Below are positions 1-10,843 of a DNA stretch of 64,000 bases, piece after piece. The position numbers and the translations under genes are program-made. Source of the DNA: an uncultured Alphaproteobacteria bacterium (GTDB lineage Bacteria; Pseudomonadota; Alphaproteobacteria; Rhodobacterales; Rhodobacteraceae). Below the pieces are notes generated by a model. The model was given only the letters and a program-made list of their open reading frames with translations. It was not told the DNA's origin and ran no database searches. Within the stretch, counting starts at the first letter, position 1, and every line of letters starts with the position of its first letter. The DNA lies in NCBI GenBank assembly GCA_902581005.1, contig CACHMT010000003.1, forward strand, positions 43,738 through 107,737, in the 5' to 3' direction.

Positions 1-2170
1 TAGGTCCTACTTCAATCCCATTAGATCTCATTTTTAAAATGTTACGCACACCACTCGCTGCATCTATATTACTAAATACTAAAACATTCGCCGCACCAGC
101 AAATCTACTACCTCTAAAAATTCTTTTCCTTAAATCCTCGTCGAGTGCTGAGTCAGAGTGCATTTCGCCCTCATATGAAAAATCCAATTTTTTGCTATCA
201 AGAATATCAAGAGCTCCTCTCATTCGTCTTCCTGAGTCGGTATCTAAGCTACCAAATTGAGAGTGAGAGCAAAGGGCAATTTTAGGGGTAACACCAAAAC
301 GTTTAGTATGTCGTGCGGCTCCAATGACGATCTCAGCTATCTCTTCCGCAGAAGGGTTTGGATGGATATTGCAATCAGCTACAAACAAGACATCTGACTC
401 TAATATCATCATTGACAATGCACCAACGGGCTTCAATCCGTATCCAGATAAAATTTCTTCAATATATTTTAGGTGCCATAGATATTGTCCAAAAGTTCCA
501 CAAATTAAGCTGTCGGCTTCGCCTCGTTTTACCATTATTGCTCCGATAGCTGTTGTGTTTGTTCTCATAATTTCTCTAGCTAAAGCTGGTGTGACGCCTT
601 GTCTCTCCATTATTCCTAAATATGTTTCCCAATATTCTCTGAACCTAGGATCATTTTGGGGGTTTACCAGCTCAAAATCTTTACCGTGCACTAGCGGCAA
701 CCCATATCTCTCAATTCTGTTTTCAACTACTTTTGGTCGCCCAATCAGTATGGGTTTATCATTCGTCTCCTCTAACAAGGCTAAAGCAGTCCTGAGTGTT
801 CGCTCATCTTCTCCTTCGGCAAAAACAATCTTACGAGATGATGTTTTTGCTGCTTCGAAGACTGGCTTCATCAAGATAGTAGATTTATAAACTGATCCTT
901 CTAATTTCTGTTTGTAAGCCTCCACATCTTTCAAGGGGCGAGAAGCGACGCCACTCTTCATTGCAGCCTCTGCTACCGCCACTGCAACATTCGGCAATAG
1001 TCTTGGATCAAAGGGTTTCGGAATAAGATACTCTTTGCCAAACTTTAAAATTTCTCCCTGATATGCTTCTACAGTTTCTGCAGTTGAAGTTTGTCTCGCT
1101 AGATTCGCTATGGCATGTATACAGGCTAATTTCATTTTATCATTTATTTGTGTGGCTCCAACATCAAGAGCACCTCTAAAAATAAAGGGAAAACATAAAA
1201 CGTTGTTTACTTGGTTTGGATAATCAGATCGACCCGTAGCTATCAGCGCATCAGGTGCCACCTTTAGAGCATCAGCTGGATTGATTTCTGGATCAGGGTT
1301 AGCAAGAGCAAAAATTATTGGTTGCTTATTCATTTTGAGAACCATTTTACTGGTCAATACACCTGGGCCTGAAAGCCCTAAAAACATGTCGCAATCTTTA
1401 ATCACATCATCTAAATTTGATAAAGTACTATCTTGAGAAAACCGTTTTTTCTCTTCATTTATTTCACTTCTATTTTTTGTAATTAAACCCTTACTATCGC
1501 TGAGCCATATATTTTCTCTTTTTGCACCCAATTTCACCAACATTTCTAAGCAAGCTATTCCAGATGCTCCCGCCCCGACCGCTACGATTTTTGTATTTTC
1601 AATTTTTCTATTTGATAGTTCTATCGCATTAACCGCTGCTGCACCTACCACTATCGCTGTTCCATGTTGGTCGTCATGGAAAACAGGTATTTTCATCTTT
1701 TCTTTGCAAAGTCTCTCAACTTCAAAACAGTCCGGCGCCTTAATATCTTCTAAATTTATCGCACCAAAAGTTGGCTCTAAAGACGATACTATCTCAGCAA
1801 GTCTTTGTGGGTTATCTTCATCCACTTCGATATCGAAACAGTCGATATTTGCAAACTTCTTAAATAGAACGGCTTTTCCTTCCATCACAGGTTTAGAGGC
1901 ACCAGGTCCTATATTTCCTAACCCTAAAACGGCTGTACCGTTAGAAATCACTGCGACTAAATTTCCTTTCGAGGTATACTTGGAGGCAGTATTTTCATCT
2001 TCCTTTATTTCCAAACAAGCCTCGGCAACTCCAGGAGAGTATGCCCTTGAGAGATCTCTTTGATTAGCCAAAGGTTTTGTCGCTCTAATTTCCAACTTCC
2101 CCGGTTGTGGAAACTCATGATAATCAAGCGCAGCTTTTTTGGAGCTATTTTCTTTTAAATTCTTTGCCAA
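1..2170 (-). CDS. maeB: NADP-dependent malic enzyme with phosphotransacetylase-like tail (partial at window edge)
   Basis: Oxidative decarboxylation of malate to pyruvate and CO2 in the cytosol. About 723 codons are open and the gene runs off the left edge; family members are usually about 750-770 aa, so only the last few dozen residues are missing. Seen: an N-terminal malic domain with RDLSRAYSPGVAEA (Tyr44 is the likely catalytic tyrosine), then SNGTAVLGLGNIGP, a nucleotide-binding GAGASGIACLEML, and a C-terminal phosphate acetyl/butyryltransferase-like half ending in ASGVRNILKM at the edge. I chose TTG at 2170: AGAGGAAAAA lies just upstream, and the malic domain follows at the expected distance; no ATG fits. 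It starts 14 bases after the mutase gene, so it is probably last, or nearly last, in the propionate operon, and would convert the C4 product to pyruvate. Confidence 0.93.
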   Translation of the reverse strand, partial: MAKNLKENSSKKAALDYHEFPQPGKLEIRATKPLANQRDLSRAYSPGVAEACLEIKEDENTASKYTSKGNLVAVISNGTAVLGLGNIGPGASKPVMEGKAVLFKKFANIDCFDIEVDEDNPQRLAEIVSSLEPTFGAINLEDIKAPDCFEVERLCKEKMKIPVFHDDQHGTAIVVGAAAVNAIELSNRKIENTKIVAVGAGASGIACLEMLVKLGAKRENIWLSDSKGLITKNRSEINEEKKRFSQDSTLSNLDDVIKDCDMFLGLSGPGVLTSKMVLKMNKQPIIFALANPDPEINPADALKVAPDALIATGRSDYPNQVNNVLCFPFIFRGALDVGATQINDKMKLACIHAIANLARQTSTAETVEAYQGEILKFGKEYLIPKPFDPRLLPNVAVAVAEAAMKSGVASRPLKDVEAYKQKLEGSVYKSTILMKPVFEAAKTSSRKIVFAEGEDERTLRTALALLEETNDKPILIGRPKVVENRIERYGLPLVHGKDFELVNPQNDPRFREYWETYLGIMERQGVTPALAREIMRTNTTAIGAIMVKRGEADSLICGTFGQYLWHLKYIEEILSGYGLKPVGALSMMILESDVLFVADCNIHPNPSAEEIAEIVIGAARHTKRFGVTPKIALCSHSQFGSLDTDSGRRMRGALDILDSKKLDFSYEGEMHSDSALDEDLRKRIFRGSRFAGAANVLVFSNIDAASGVRNILKMRSNGIEVGP

Positions 2171-2184
2171 TTTTTCCTCTTAAA

Positions 2185-4329
2185 TTAGTGGTTACGACCT
2201 TTTTTATTGAATAATAACTGAATAATCTCATCTGCCGCTCTTGGAATATTAGTACCAGGTCCAAATATTGCACTAACACCACTATCTTTCAAAAATTTAT
2301 GGTCTTGATGTGGAATAACACCGCCACAGATTACCAGCATATCTTGTCCATCTCTCTTTTCTAGCTCCTCGATTAATTGTGGAGCCAGTGTTTTATGGCC
2401 TGCCGCCTGTGTTGAAATACCGATGATATCAAATTTTCCATTCAGTGCATCCTCAGCTGCCTCAGATGGTGTCTGAAATAAAGGACCTACCTTTACATCA
2501 AACCCAAAATCGATAAATGCTGAAGCAATTACTTTTGCTCCTCTATCATGCCCGTCTTGCCCCATTTTCACAACTAGCATCTTAGGCTTCCGCCCCTCCA
2601 TTCTGGTAAAGCTATCCACAATGTCTAATGTCTGCTCGATTTCCTTTTTATTTTTGAAGGACTTAACATATTGCCCTTTACCAACTTCACTTGTTGTTGA
2701 ATACCTAGTGTAAACTTCTTCTAAAGCATATGACATTTCTCCTACAGTGGCTCGCTCTCTAGCAGCCTCAATTGCTAATGCTAAGATGTTTCCGGTACCG
2801 TCTCTTGCTGCTAATTTCATATTATTAAGCGCAGCTATACATTTTTTTTCATCTCTAGAACTTTTTATATTTTTTAGTCTTTCAATTTGCTCAAGACGTA
2901 CCTTTAAGTTATCTACATCTCTGACTTCAACGTTTTGTTCATCCTCCCCAACGTATTTATTCACTCCAACAATGACCTCCTCACCACTATCTACCTTAGC
3001 CTGACGAATTGCTGCAGATTCTTCTATTCGTCGCTTAGGCAGACCGAGCTCAACCGCCTTTGTCATACCTCCTAATTCTTCAATTTCCTGGATCTGTTCC
3101 CATGCCTTTTCACAAAGTTCGTTAGTTAAAGTTTCCACGTAATAACTGCCGGCCAGCGGATCAACCACATTTGTTATGCCAGTTTCTTCTTGAAGAATTA
3201 ATTGAGTATTTCTAGCAATTTTTGCCGAGAACTCCGTCGGTAAAGCAATAGCCTCATCTAGAGCATTTGTATGAAGACTTTGAGTTCCGCCTAGCACAGC
3301 TGCTAGTGCCTCATATGCAGTTCTAACCACATTGTTATAGGGGTCTTGTTCCTGTAAGCTTACACCTGAGGTTTGGCAATGTGTCCTAAGCATCAATGAG
3401 CTAGATTTTTTTGGATTAAACTCCTTAATAATCCTTGCCCATAAAATTCTAGCAGCTCGAAGTTTTGCTACCTCCATAAAAAAATTCATACCGATAGCAA
3501 AAAAGAATGATAGCCTTCCAGCAAAATCATCAATATTTAAGCCCTTAGATAAGGCCGCTCGTACGTATTCTTTCCCATCAGCTAAAGTGAATGCCAGTTC
3601 CTGTACTAAATTAGCTCCAGCTTCTTGCATATGGTAGCCAGATATTGATATAGAATTGAATTTTGGCATCTCTTGGCTCGTAAATTCTATAATATCAGCA
3701 ATCAATTTCATAGAGGGTTCGGGAGGGTAAATATAGGTATTTCGGACCATAAATTCTTTTAGTATATCATTCTGAATGGTACCCGTTAATTTCTCTCTTG
3801 GCACCCCTTGTTCCTCTCCTGCAACGATAAAGCTTGCCATTATAGGTATAACTGCTCCATTCATCGTCATAGAGACAGACATTTGATCCAATGGGATACC
3901 CTCAAACAAGATTTTCATGTCTTCTACAGAGTCAATAGCGACACCTGCTTTACCCACGTCCCCTTCAACTCTTGGATGGTCACTATCGTATCCGCGGTGA
4001 GTAGCCAGATCGAATGCAACCGATATCCCTTTCTGCCCAGACGCAAGATTTTTTCTATAGAACTTATTACTCTCTGCAGCTGTAGAAAAACCAGCGTACT
4101 GTCTTATTGTCCACGGCCTACCAGCGTACATCGTTGCTCTTGGTCCTCTCATGAACGGCTCTTTACCTGGAATACTATTTAAGTGTTCGAGTCCTTCAAT
4201 ATCAGTCTCCGTATACAAAGGTTTTATATCTATCCCCTCTGCTGTTTCAACATTAAGGGATTCTAACTTTTTTCCTCTTAATTCTTTTTCGGCTAAATGC
4301 TTCCATTCAGAAAGTTTTTTGTGCTGCAT
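2185..4329 (-). CDS. Methylmalonyl-CoA mutase, single-chain type
   Basis: Adenosylcobalamin-dependent isomerisation of (R)-methylmalonyl-CoA to succinyl-CoA, the last step of propionyl-CoA assimilation. The 714-aa protein has the catalytic TIM-barrel part with [17 protein letters not shown] (Tyr78 in the conserved RQYAG), and a C-terminal B12-binding domain with [10 protein letters not shown] near residues 590-599. There the DxHxxG signature (Asp592, His594, Gly597) supplies the lower cobalt ligand. Length and order of domains match the homodimeric alpha-type mutase (ScpA/McmA). The start ATG lies 8 bases downstream of the pccA stop, so the genes are translated as a tight operon. No epimerase or MeaB-type chaperone gene is in the window. 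Confidence 0.96.
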   Translation of the reverse strand: MQHKKLSEWKHLAEKELRGKKLESLNVETAEGIDIKPLYTETDIEGLEHLNSIPGKEPFMRGPRATMYAGRPWTIRQYAGFSTAAESNKFYRKNLASGQKGISVAFDLATHRGYDSDHPRVEGDVGKAGVAIDSVEDMKILFEGIPLDQMSVSMTMNGAVIPIMASFIVAGEEQGVPREKLTGTIQNDILKEFMVRNTYIYPPEPSMKLIADIIEFTSQEMPKFNSISISGYHMQEAGANLVQELAFTLADGKEYVRAALSKGLNIDDFAGRLSFFFAIGMNFFMEVAKLRAARILWARIIKEFNPKKSSSLMLRTHCQTSGVSLQEQDPYNNVVRTAYEALAAVLGGTQSLHTNALDEAIALPTEFSAKIARNTQLILQEETGITNVVDPLAGSYYVETLTNELCEKAWEQIQEIEELGGMTKAVELGLPKRRIEESAAIRQAKVDSGEEVIVGVNKYVGEDEQNVEVRDVDNLKVRLEQIERLKNIKSSRDEKKCIAALNNMKLAARDGTGNILALAIEAARERATVGEMSYALEEVYTRYSTTSEVGKGQYVKSFKNKKEIEQTLDIVDSFTRMEGRKPKMLVVKMGQDGHDRGAKVIASAFIDFGFDVKVGPLFQTPSEAAEDALNGKFDIIGISTQAAGHKTLAPQLIEELEKRDGQDMLVICGGVIPHQDHKFLKDSGVSAIFGPGTNIPRAADEIIQLLFNKKGRNH

Positions 4330-4337
4330 GTTATACC

Positions 4338-6335
4338 TTATTCAAACTCAATAATTACATCATCTACTGCCAAACTGTCACCAGCTGCTACATTGACTTT
4401 TTTAACCTTACCTTTTTTCTCAGCTCTAAATACGTTCTCCATCTTCATTGCTTCAACAGAGCATAAAATTTGACCTTCCTCAATAAAATCTCCATCTTTT
4501 ACACTCATAGAAACTAAAAGCCCTGGCATGGGACATAAAAGAAATTTCGATGTATCAATAGCTTCAGGCTCCTTTATAAATTTAAATAACTCTTTTTCAG
4601 TTTCGTTACATACAACTACTGTATCCAAAAAACCTCGGTACTCTACAGTAATTCCTTCATCCTGAAATCTTAAATTTGCAACAATATTTTTTTTGTTAAA
4701 ACTTGCGCTTATCAAGGCATCGCTCGGTTTCCAACTAGTGACAAACTTTAACTGCGTGTCATCTACAATAACAGTATGCTCATGGTCACCTATCTGAATT
4801 TTGATAGCAACCCATCGATCCTCAAACTTTATAAAATATTCACCATCCGTATTCCTCTCAGAAGTGTTCATTCTTCCTGAAATTGTTTGATTTCTTATAT
4901 TTTTTATATGCTGTGCAAACCCGACTAAAGCAGCTAATTGGTTGCGTTCCTCTTCAGAAAGAGTCTCACCTTTAAATCCTTCAGGATAGTTTTCTTCTAT
5001 AAAAGCTGTTGAAATCTTGCCTTCGCGAAAATCAATATTCCTATAAACACTATGTAAAAAGGGTATATTTTGTCCTATTCCTTCAATTTGATAATTATCC
5101 AAAGCTTCCTGCATGTAGCAAATAGCTTGTTCCCTAGTTTTTCCCCAAGAACATAACTTAGATATCATTGGATCATAATAAATACTGATTTCTCCACCTT
5201 CAATTACACCGCAATCATTTCTAATTACTTTTTCCTCGTCATCGGATACTTGAGGGGGTCTAAACTTTGTTAATCTTCCAGTAGATGGAAGAAAGTTTCT
5301 ATAGGGATCTTCTGCATAAATTCTGCTTTCTAAAGCCCAACCCTTTAGTTTTACCTCATCTTGCATTAAATTTAATCGCTCCCCATACGCGACTTTTATC
5401 ATTAATTCTACAAGATCTAAACCAGTTACTAGTTCTGTAACGGGGTGTTCTACTTGCAAACGTGTATTCATTTCCAGGAAATAAAAATTTTTATCTCCAT
5501 CAACTATAAACTCTACGGTTCCAGCAGAGCAGTAGTTTACTGCCTTTGCCAAACTTACAGCTTGATCTCCCATTTTCATTCTTAGCTGATTGTCAAGGAA
5601 GGGACTTGGGGCTTCTTCAATAACCTTTTGATTTCTTCTTTGAATCGAACATTCTCTTTCCCCTAAATATACACAATTTCCAAACTTATCAGCTAGTACT
5701 TGGATCTCTATATGCCTAGGATTAGATATATACTTCTCGATAAAAACTCGTTTATCACCAAAGGACTTTTCTGCCTCGTTTTGAGAGGAAATTAAACCTT
5801 GTTTCAATTCGCTCTCAGAACTAACAATTCTCATACCCTTACCACCACCGCCTGCTGATGCTTTAATTAATACTGGAAACCCAATATCTTTAGCGATTTT
5901 TTCTGCCTGATTTTCATCAGAAATTTCGCCTAGAAACCCAGGTACGATGGATACTCCTGCTTCTTCAGCGATTTTTTTTGATGATATTTTATCACCCATT
6001 GAATCTATTGCTGAGCTTGGAGGCCCTATGAAAACTAAATTATTTTTTTCAACTTCTCGAGCAAAATCTGAATTTTCTGAAAGAAATCCGTAGCCTGGAT
6101 GAACTGCCTCTGCTCCCGTTTGTTTCATAGCAGAAATAATTTTCTCTTTATCTAGATAAGAACTTTGCGCAGGACTTTCTCCTATGTATATTGCCTCATC
6201 GGCCATCAAGGTATGCGGGGAATACCTGTCAGCGTCTGAATAAACAGCAACTACTTTTATACCCATATCTTGGGCTGACTTAATTACGCGACAGGCAATT
6301 TCACCTCTGTTTGCGACAAGTATTTTTTTAAACAT
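4338..6335 (-). CDS. pccA: Propionyl-CoA carboxylase alpha subunit (biotin carboxylase and biotin carrier)
   Basis: ATP-dependent carboxylation of biotin, which PccB then uses to turn propionyl-CoA into methylmalonyl-CoA. The 665-aa chain begins with [18 protein letters not shown], the standard biotin carboxylase start. It has the ATP-grasp glycine-rich loop [14 protein letters not shown], the [13 protein letters not shown] catalytic stretch, a middle linker domain, and a C-terminal biotinyl domain with EAMKMEN, where Lys631 is the expected biotinylation site. Start ATG at 6335 follows a short gap after the 99-codon gene. It lies between that gene and mcm in one minus-strand operon. Confidence 0.96.
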   Translation of the reverse strand: MFKKILVANRGEIACRVIKSAQDMGIKVVAVYSDADRYSPHTLMADEAIYIGESPAQSSYLDKEKIISAMKQTGAEAVHPGYGFLSENSDFAREVEKNNLVFIGPPSSAIDSMGDKISSKKIAEEAGVSIVPGFLGEISDENQAEKIAKDIGFPVLIKASAGGGGKGMRIVSSESELKQGLISSQNEAEKSFGDKRVFIEKYISNPRHIEIQVLADKFGNCVYLGERECSIQRRNQKVIEEAPSPFLDNQLRMKMGDQAVSLAKAVNYCSAGTVEFIVDGDKNFYFLEMNTRLQVEHPVTELVTGLDLVELMIKVAYGERLNLMQDEVKLKGWALESRIYAEDPYRNFLPSTGRLTKFRPPQVSDDEEKVIRNDCGVIEGGEISIYYDPMISKLCSWGKTREQAICYMQEALDNYQIEGIGQNIPFLHSVYRNIDFREGKISTAFIEENYPEGFKGETLSEEERNQLAALVGFAQHIKNIRNQTISGRMNTSERNTDGEYFIKFEDRWVAIKIQIGDHEHTVIVDDTQLKFVTSWKPSDALISASFNKKNIVANLRFQDEGITVEYRGFLDTVVVCNETEKELFKFIKEPEAIDTSKFLLCPMPGLLVSMSVKDGDFIEEGQILCSVEAMKMENVFRAEKKGKVKKVNVAAGDSLAVDDVIIEFE

Positions 6336-6344
6336 TTTAATTTA

Positions 6345-6689
6345 CTACCCTATTACATTAGGAAAATTTTTTTCAATTTCCTTTACATCTAAAACCAAAA
6401 GAGCCTCATAGGATTTGGGATCGAAGTTTTTTTCTGCACTTTTAATCTCCCTACCGAATAACCAGCTAATCCTTCCAGCATCAAGGTTCCCTCTCAGAAA
6501 TGGCTTATCACCAAAAAAATCATAAAGATGAGAGAGAAAAACCGTGTCAGCAATTATGTCATTTTTTCGTCGATCTGAATACCTTTCTCTTCTGAAAATT
6601 TTAGCAGGCTCAACTTTATTTTCACGCCGTATAGTAAAGTGCACCTTCGTTTGCTTAATTCCTGATGGAAATCCCCTATGCTTAAAAAT
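6345..6689 (-). CDS. Small hypothetical protein between pccB and pccA; start uncertain
   Basis: I do not recognise a family. From the first usual start (GTG at 6644) it encodes 99 aa, basic at the N-terminus (FTIRRENKVEPAKIFRRERYSDRR), followed by a FLSHLYDFFGDKPFLRGNLDAGRISWLFG segment in two conserved-looking pieces. The reading frame stays open upstream to just after the pccB stop, reading HRGFPSGIKQTK without any ATG, GTG or TTG. A CGAGG motif at 6696-6700 sits 6 bases before an ATT at 6689, which could be a rare start; the coordinates given use that ATT (114 codons). No enzyme motif is visible. Its place between the two carboxylase subunit genes suggests a role linked to the carboxylase, by inference only. 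Confidence 0.6.
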   Translation of the reverse strand: MFKHRGFPSGIKQTKVHFTIRRENKVEPAKIFRRERYSDRRKNDIIADTVFLSHLYDFFGDKPFLRGNLDAGRISWLFGREIKSAEKNFDPKSYEALLVLDVKEIEKNFPNVIG

Positions 6690-6700
6690 CTTATACCTCG

Positions 6701-8233
6701 TTATAGTGGAATATTGTCATGTTTTTTCAGTGGGTTTGATAATTTTTTATTCCTTAGGCTGGCGAATGCTCTCGCAATTCTACGCCTTGTATTTCTTGGC
6801 ATAATGACCTCATCTATGAATCCCTTTTCAGCCGCAACAAAAGGGTTAGCAAATCTCTCTTCATAAACTTTTCTATGATTTTCCAGCTTTCCACTATCGC
6901 CAAGATCCGCTCTATGTATTATTTCCACAGCGCCCTTTGCACCCATAACCGCAATTTCAGCAGTTGGCCAAGCATAATTGAAATCACCTCTGAGGTGCTT
7001 AGATGCCATAACATCGTATGCTCCACCGTATGCTTTTCTTGTTATAACCGTAACTTTAGGCACTGTAGCTTCTGCGTAAGCGAATAAAAGTTTAGCGCCA
7101 TGCTTAATTACACCGCCATATTCCTGTGAGGTGCCAGGTAGAAATCCTGGAACGTCTACGAAAGTTAAGATTGGTATCTCGAATGCGTCACAAAAGCGAA
7201 CAAATCGGGCAGCTTTACGAGAACTATCTATATCAAGACAGCCTGCTAGCACCATAGGTTGATTTGCTACAACTCCTACAGTTGACCCGTTCACCCTAAT
7301 GAAACCAACTAAAATGTTCTTCGCAAATTCCTTCTGAATTTCAAAGAAGTCATTTTCATCCGCTATTTTAATTATCAATTCCTTCATATCATATGGTGTG
7401 TTGGGGTTTTCAGGAATTAATGTATCCAGAGAATTTTCTGATCGGTTTATGGAGTCGTATACTTCTATAGTAGGGCTCTTGTCAGTATTATTGAGTGGAA
7501 TAAAGTCGAAAAATCTTCTCACTTGTTTAAGCACAATGATATCGTTGTCATATGCCGCATCAGCAACACTTGATTTGCTGGTATGCGTCTTCGCTCCGCC
7601 AAGTTCTTCTGCAGTTACCACCTCATTTGTAACAGCTTTGACTACATCTGGACCAGTGACGAACATATAGCTTGAATTTTTTACCATGAAAATAAAATCA
7701 GTCATAGCAGGCGAATAAACTGCACCACCGGCACAAGGCCCCAAGATTACACTAATTTGCGGCACAACACCGGAAGCCAAAGTATTTCTTTTGAATACTT
7801 CCGCATATCCAGCGAGAGAAGCTACACCCTCTTGTATTCTTGCACCACCGCTATCATTCAATCCAATCACTGGCGCCCTGTTTTGAACGGCCATGTCCAT
7901 AATCTTACAAATCTTTTTTGCATGACTTTCTGATAAAGATCCACCTAAAACAGTAAAATCTTGACTGAAAACATATACCAACCTACCGTTAATCGTTCCC
8001 CACCCAGTGATCACACCGTCACCCGGAATTTTTTGAGTTTCCATACCAAAATCAGTACAATTATGAGTTACAAACATATCAAATTCTTCGAATGAGTTCC
8101 TATCAAGCAAAACCTCTAAGCGTTCCCTAGCTGTAAGTTTTCCTTTCTCATGCTGTGCTTCTACTCGTTTCTTTCCCCCACCAAGTCGTGCCTCTTCTCT
8201 ACGTTTCTCAAGTTGCTGTAAAATGTTTTCCAT
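6701..8233 (-). CDS. pccB: Propionyl-CoA carboxylase beta subunit (carboxyltransferase)
   Basis: Transfers the carboxyl group from carboxybiotin to propionyl-CoA. The 510-aa protein has the two crotonase-like carboxyltransferase halves: [24 protein letters not shown] and [20 protein letters not shown] in the first; [31 protein letters not shown] and GAKGAVEII in the second. Length and motifs match the acyl-CoA carboxylase beta family, and the adjacent alpha subunit and mutase genes point to propionyl-CoA as substrate. ATG at 8233 begins 24 bases after yebC, so it may be co-transcribed from upstream. Confidence 0.96.
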   Translation of the reverse strand: MENILQQLEKRREEARLGGGKKRVEAQHEKGKLTARERLEVLLDRNSFEEFDMFVTHNCTDFGMETQKIPGDGVITGWGTINGRLVYVFSQDFTVLGGSLSESHAKKICKIMDMAVQNRAPVIGLNDSGGARIQEGVASLAGYAEVFKRNTLASGVVPQISVILGPCAGGAVYSPAMTDFIFMVKNSSYMFVTGPDVVKAVTNEVVTAEELGGAKTHTSKSSVADAAYDNDIIVLKQVRRFFDFIPLNNTDKSPTIEVYDSINRSENSLDTLIPENPNTPYDMKELIIKIADENDFFEIQKEFAKNILVGFIRVNGSTVGVVANQPMVLAGCLDIDSSRKAARFVRFCDAFEIPILTFVDVPGFLPGTSQEYGGVIKHGAKLLFAYAEATVPKVTVITRKAYGGAYDVMASKHLRGDFNYAWPTAEIAVMGAKGAVEIIHRADLGDSGKLENHRKVYEERFANPFVAAEKGFIDEVIMPRNTRRRIARAFASLRNKKLSNPLKKHDNIPL

Positions 8234-8257
8234 AATTGTCCTTACACGATAATATTT

Positions 8258-9004
8258 TTAACTTGAAAGAGCTTCAAAGTCTTCATCTGAAGCCTCAAAG
8301 TTGCTAGTAACAGATCTCACATCATCATCGTCTTCCAAGGCTTCGATCAATTTGGCGACTTTTTGTAATTGCTCGATACCTATTTTAATTGGTTCTTTGG
8401 CTTTCCATATTATTTTACTGCTTATATCTTCAAAATGGCATTTCTCCATAAAGTTTGCAATGGTGTTTAAATCTTCTGTAGAACAATAAATAAATGCCCT
8501 TTGATCATAAAACTCAACATCGTCTGCCCCTGCATCTATTGCTTTTTCAAAGACTTCATCTTCACTTTGTGCCTTGAGATCAAATGCGATTAACCCACAC
8601 TGATCAAATAGAAATCCCACAGACCCACTTTCACCAAGGTTCCCACCATACTTAGTAAATAAAGAGCGCACATTAGATGCTGTTCTATTTCTGTTGTCAG
8701 TTAAAGCTTCTACTATCACTGCAATGCCACCAGAAGCATAGCCTTCGTATCGAATCTCATCCATATTTTCAAAATCTGAACTTTGAGACTTTTTAATTGC
8801 CCGATCTATAACATCTTTTGGCACGGAGTTAGATTTTGCCTCTCTTACTGCTAAACGTAATCTAGGGTTTTTTTCTGGATCAGGATCGCCCATTTTTGCT
8901 GCAACCGTTATCTCCTTGGACAACTTGGAGAACAACTTAGATCTGGCCGCGTCTTGTCGACCCTTTCTATGCTGAATATTTGCCCATTTACTATGACCAG
9001 CCAT
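8258..9004 (-). CDS. yebC: YebC/PmpR family protein
   Basis: Member of the YebC/TACO1 family, described as DNA-binding regulators and, in some members, as factors that relieve ribosome stalling. The 248-aa form begins [18 protein letters not shown], the hallmark start; I chose this ATG at 9004 over one five codons upstream because the family begins with MAGHSKW. Also seen: [42 protein letters not shown] and [11 protein letters not shown], all family blocks. In alphaproteobacteria it commonly follows the cyclo-ligase and YmdB-like genes, as here. Confidence 0.95.
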   Translation of the reverse strand: MAGHSKWANIQHRKGRQDAARSKLFSKLSKEITVAAKMGDPDPEKNPRLRLAVREAKSNSVPKDVIDRAIKKSQSSDFENMDEIRYEGYASGGIAVIVEALTDNRNRTASNVRSLFTKYGGNLGESGSVGFLFDQCGLIAFDLKAQSEDEVFEKAIDAGADDVEFYDQRAFIYCSTEDLNTIANFMEKCHFEDISSKIIWKAKEPIKIGIEQLQKVAKLIEALEDDDDVRSVTSNFEASDEDFEALSS

Positions 9005-9061
9005 GTAAGTTTCTACCATAAAAATTTTTCATAAAACAACAAAAAAAACTATTATTCATCA

Positions 9062-9865
9062 TTATGCTGAGTGCCCTAAAACTCCGCCGATCCTAATTGC
9101 TTTTATCTTTTTTGCCGTACCGTTTTTATTCAATTCCACTGTTACTCCGCACAGAGTGGCCTCTCCATTTGCTGGCGTAAATCTTCCACTAATTTGATTT
9201 TTCAAAAATCTCCGCATTGGTTCGGCTTTATCCATTCCGATGATACTATTATAGTCACCAGACATTCCTGCATCAGACTGAAATGCCGTTCCATTGTCTA
9301 AAATTCTTGTGTCTCCTGTAGGCACATGTGTATGAGTACCAATTACTAAACTTGCTTTGCCATCACAGAAATGGCCCACGGCCATTTTCTCGGAGGTTGC
9401 CTCTGCATGTACATCAACAATTATACAATCTACATTCAGGCCAAGCTTATATTGAGAAAATATACCTTCTAAGAACGGAAATGGGTCCAAGAATTTTTTT
9501 TTCATAAACACACGTCCCAATACCTGCAACACAAGTATTTTTTTATCATTTACCGAAAAAATTTGCCAGCCTTGCCCAGGACAATCATCTGAATAATTAA
9601 TTGGTCTAACTATTTGTTTTGTGTGTGCTAATAAAGGTATTATTTCTTTTTTGTCATAGGCATGATCTCCTAGAGTGATGCAATCGACGGAAGCATTCAG
9701 CAAATCTTCTGCGTGGTTTGCAGATAGTCCTGCCCCAGAAGTTGCATTTTCCGCGTTAACCACAACAAAGTCAATTTTTTCAGAAGAGACAAATTGATGA
9801 AGACTACTCTCTAATTTTTGCCTTCCTGTTTTCCCAACAATATCACCGAAAAAAGCTACTCTCAT
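9062..9865 (-). CDS. YmdB-like metallophosphoesterase (TIGR00282 type)
   Basis: Calcineurin-like phosphoesterase of the YmdB family; the Bacillus member hydrolyses 2',3'-cyclic nucleotides. The 267-aa protein has the metal-binding blocks MRVAFFGDIVGKTGR (residues 1-15), VVNAENATSGAGLS, TLGDHAYDKKE, VDVHAEATSEK and GTHTHVPTGD, with Asp, Asn and His at the family positions. Length is normal. It lies between the formyltetrahydrofolate cyclo-ligase gene and yebC on the same strand. The substrate in this organism is not known. Confidence 0.92.
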   Translation of the reverse strand: MRVAFFGDIVGKTGRQKLESSLHQFVSSEKIDFVVVNAENATSGAGLSANHAEDLLNASVDCITLGDHAYDKKEIIPLLAHTKQIVRPINYSDDCPGQGWQIFSVNDKKILVLQVLGRVFMKKKFLDPFPFLEGIFSQYKLGLNVDCIIVDVHAEATSEKMAVGHFCDGKASLVIGTHTHVPTGDTRILDNGTAFQSDAGMSGDYNSIIGMDKAEPMRRFLKNQISGRFTPANGEATLCGVTVELNKNGTAKKIKAIRIGGVLGHSA

Positions 9866-9888
9866 GTTCTAGGTTTCTGCATTTAAAA

Positions 9889-10467
9889 TTATTGGAAATA
9901 ATCCATTCCCGTTTCAGTTATAACTGCGTCTAGAGGAACATCATGAACCTCTGATGGTAGGTCGTGATAACTTTTTTGCCCTGAAAACGCAAGCCCGATA
10001 TATTTTACTTGCTTATTTTTTCTAAAATATTTTATTGTTCTGTCATAGAAGCCTCCACCATAACCTAGTCTCATTCCCTTTGAATCATAAGCTAGAAGCG
10101 GACAAATAATTAGGTCAGGAATTAAGGTCTGGTCATTATCAGGTACGGATATTCCGTAATGTCCAATAACCATTTTCTTTCCTGGACGCCAAGGCTTGAA
10201 TATTAAAGGTTGTTTTTTATTAACAACCATCGGCAAGCAAATGGTTTTATTTTTGGTATCAAGATACTCTATCAGCGACAGGGGACTTATTTCGCTATTT
10301 ATGGGGTGATATAAAGCTACAACAAAAACAGACTTTTGACCTGAAATCCATTCATGGAAAAAGTGGGTAATTCTTTTGGCATATTCCTCATGAGAGGAAT
10401 TAGCATGAATTTCCATTCTTTTCGTAAGCGCAATTTTTCTTTGCTGTGCTTTATCGGTTTCTGACAA
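9889..10467 (-). CDS. fau: 5-formyltetrahydrofolate cyclo-ligase
   Basis: Converts 5-formyltetrahydrofolate to 5,10-methenyltetrahydrofolate using ATP (YgfA/MTHFS family). Seen: YHPINSEISPLSL, a basic RKIALTKRM stretch near the start, and the diagnostic GMRLGYGGGFYDR, which forms the nucleotide/folate site. Two TTG codons in tandem (10470 and 10467) could start it. The second, giving 192 aa, has better spacing from the GAGGTGG ribosome binding site. That site overlaps the 3' arm of the putative 6S RNA. Location directly after 6S RNA mirrors ssrS-ygfA of E. coli and many other proteobacteria. Confidence 0.93.
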   Translation of the reverse strand: MSETDKAQQRKIALTKRMEIHANSSHEEYAKRITHFFHEWISGQKSVFVVALYHPINSEISPLSLIEYLDTKNKTICLPMVVNKKQPLIFKPWRPGKKMVIGHYGISVPDNDQTLIPDLIICPLLAYDSKGMRLGYGGGFYDRTIKYFRKNKQVKYIGLAFSGQKSYHDLPSEVHDVPLDAVITETGMDYFQ

Positions 10468-10471
10468 CAAG

Positions 10472-10615
10472 CCACCTCTGTAAAAACAAAAGTGAGAACC
10501 AGCAAAACCGTAGAGTTTTATCCTCGAGAGCCTGAATTAACAGGTGGGCATCGGTTATCAGAGGCCACGACCTTGACAGAGCCAACTCCCTTTCGAGATT
10601 TTAAGGCCACTAGGA
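10472..10615 (-). ncRNA. ssrS: Putative 6S RNA (SsrS)
   Basis: 6S RNA binds the housekeeping RNA polymerase by mimicking an open promoter. Read on the minus strand, the stretch folds as nested arms. CCTCTG (10559-10564) pairs with CAGAGG (10475-10480), AACCG (10552-10556) with CGGTT (10506-10510), and CCTGTTAATTCAGG (10531-10544) makes a terminal hairpin. The unpaired stretches between the arms resemble the 6S central bubble. It sits directly upstream of the cyclo-ligase gene on the same strand, the conserved position for 6S RNA. The ends are estimates; no covariance search was possible. Confidence 0.68.
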
Positions 10616-10843
10616 TTAAACTTTTACAAGAAAGCCAGAACTCACAATCATGACCATATATAATCTAAAAAAAATTTAAACAAATTTTTGAATTAGCAAT
10701 TTTCATGGGTCTGATTGGCCTTTAACACGGAATAACGCATGTATATCCGGCCACCACAATAATATTCTGAAATAACTTTGTGTTGTACAAAAAAAGCTGT
10801 TAATTCGTTCTTTTTTAACTTACTAATTACGGATGTAAGTTAT

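Noticed and set aside
10317..10505. 62-codon minus-strand frame overlapping the cyclo-ligase gene and 6S RNA
   Set aside because: It lies in another frame of a certain gene and of a structured RNA, with no family resemblance.
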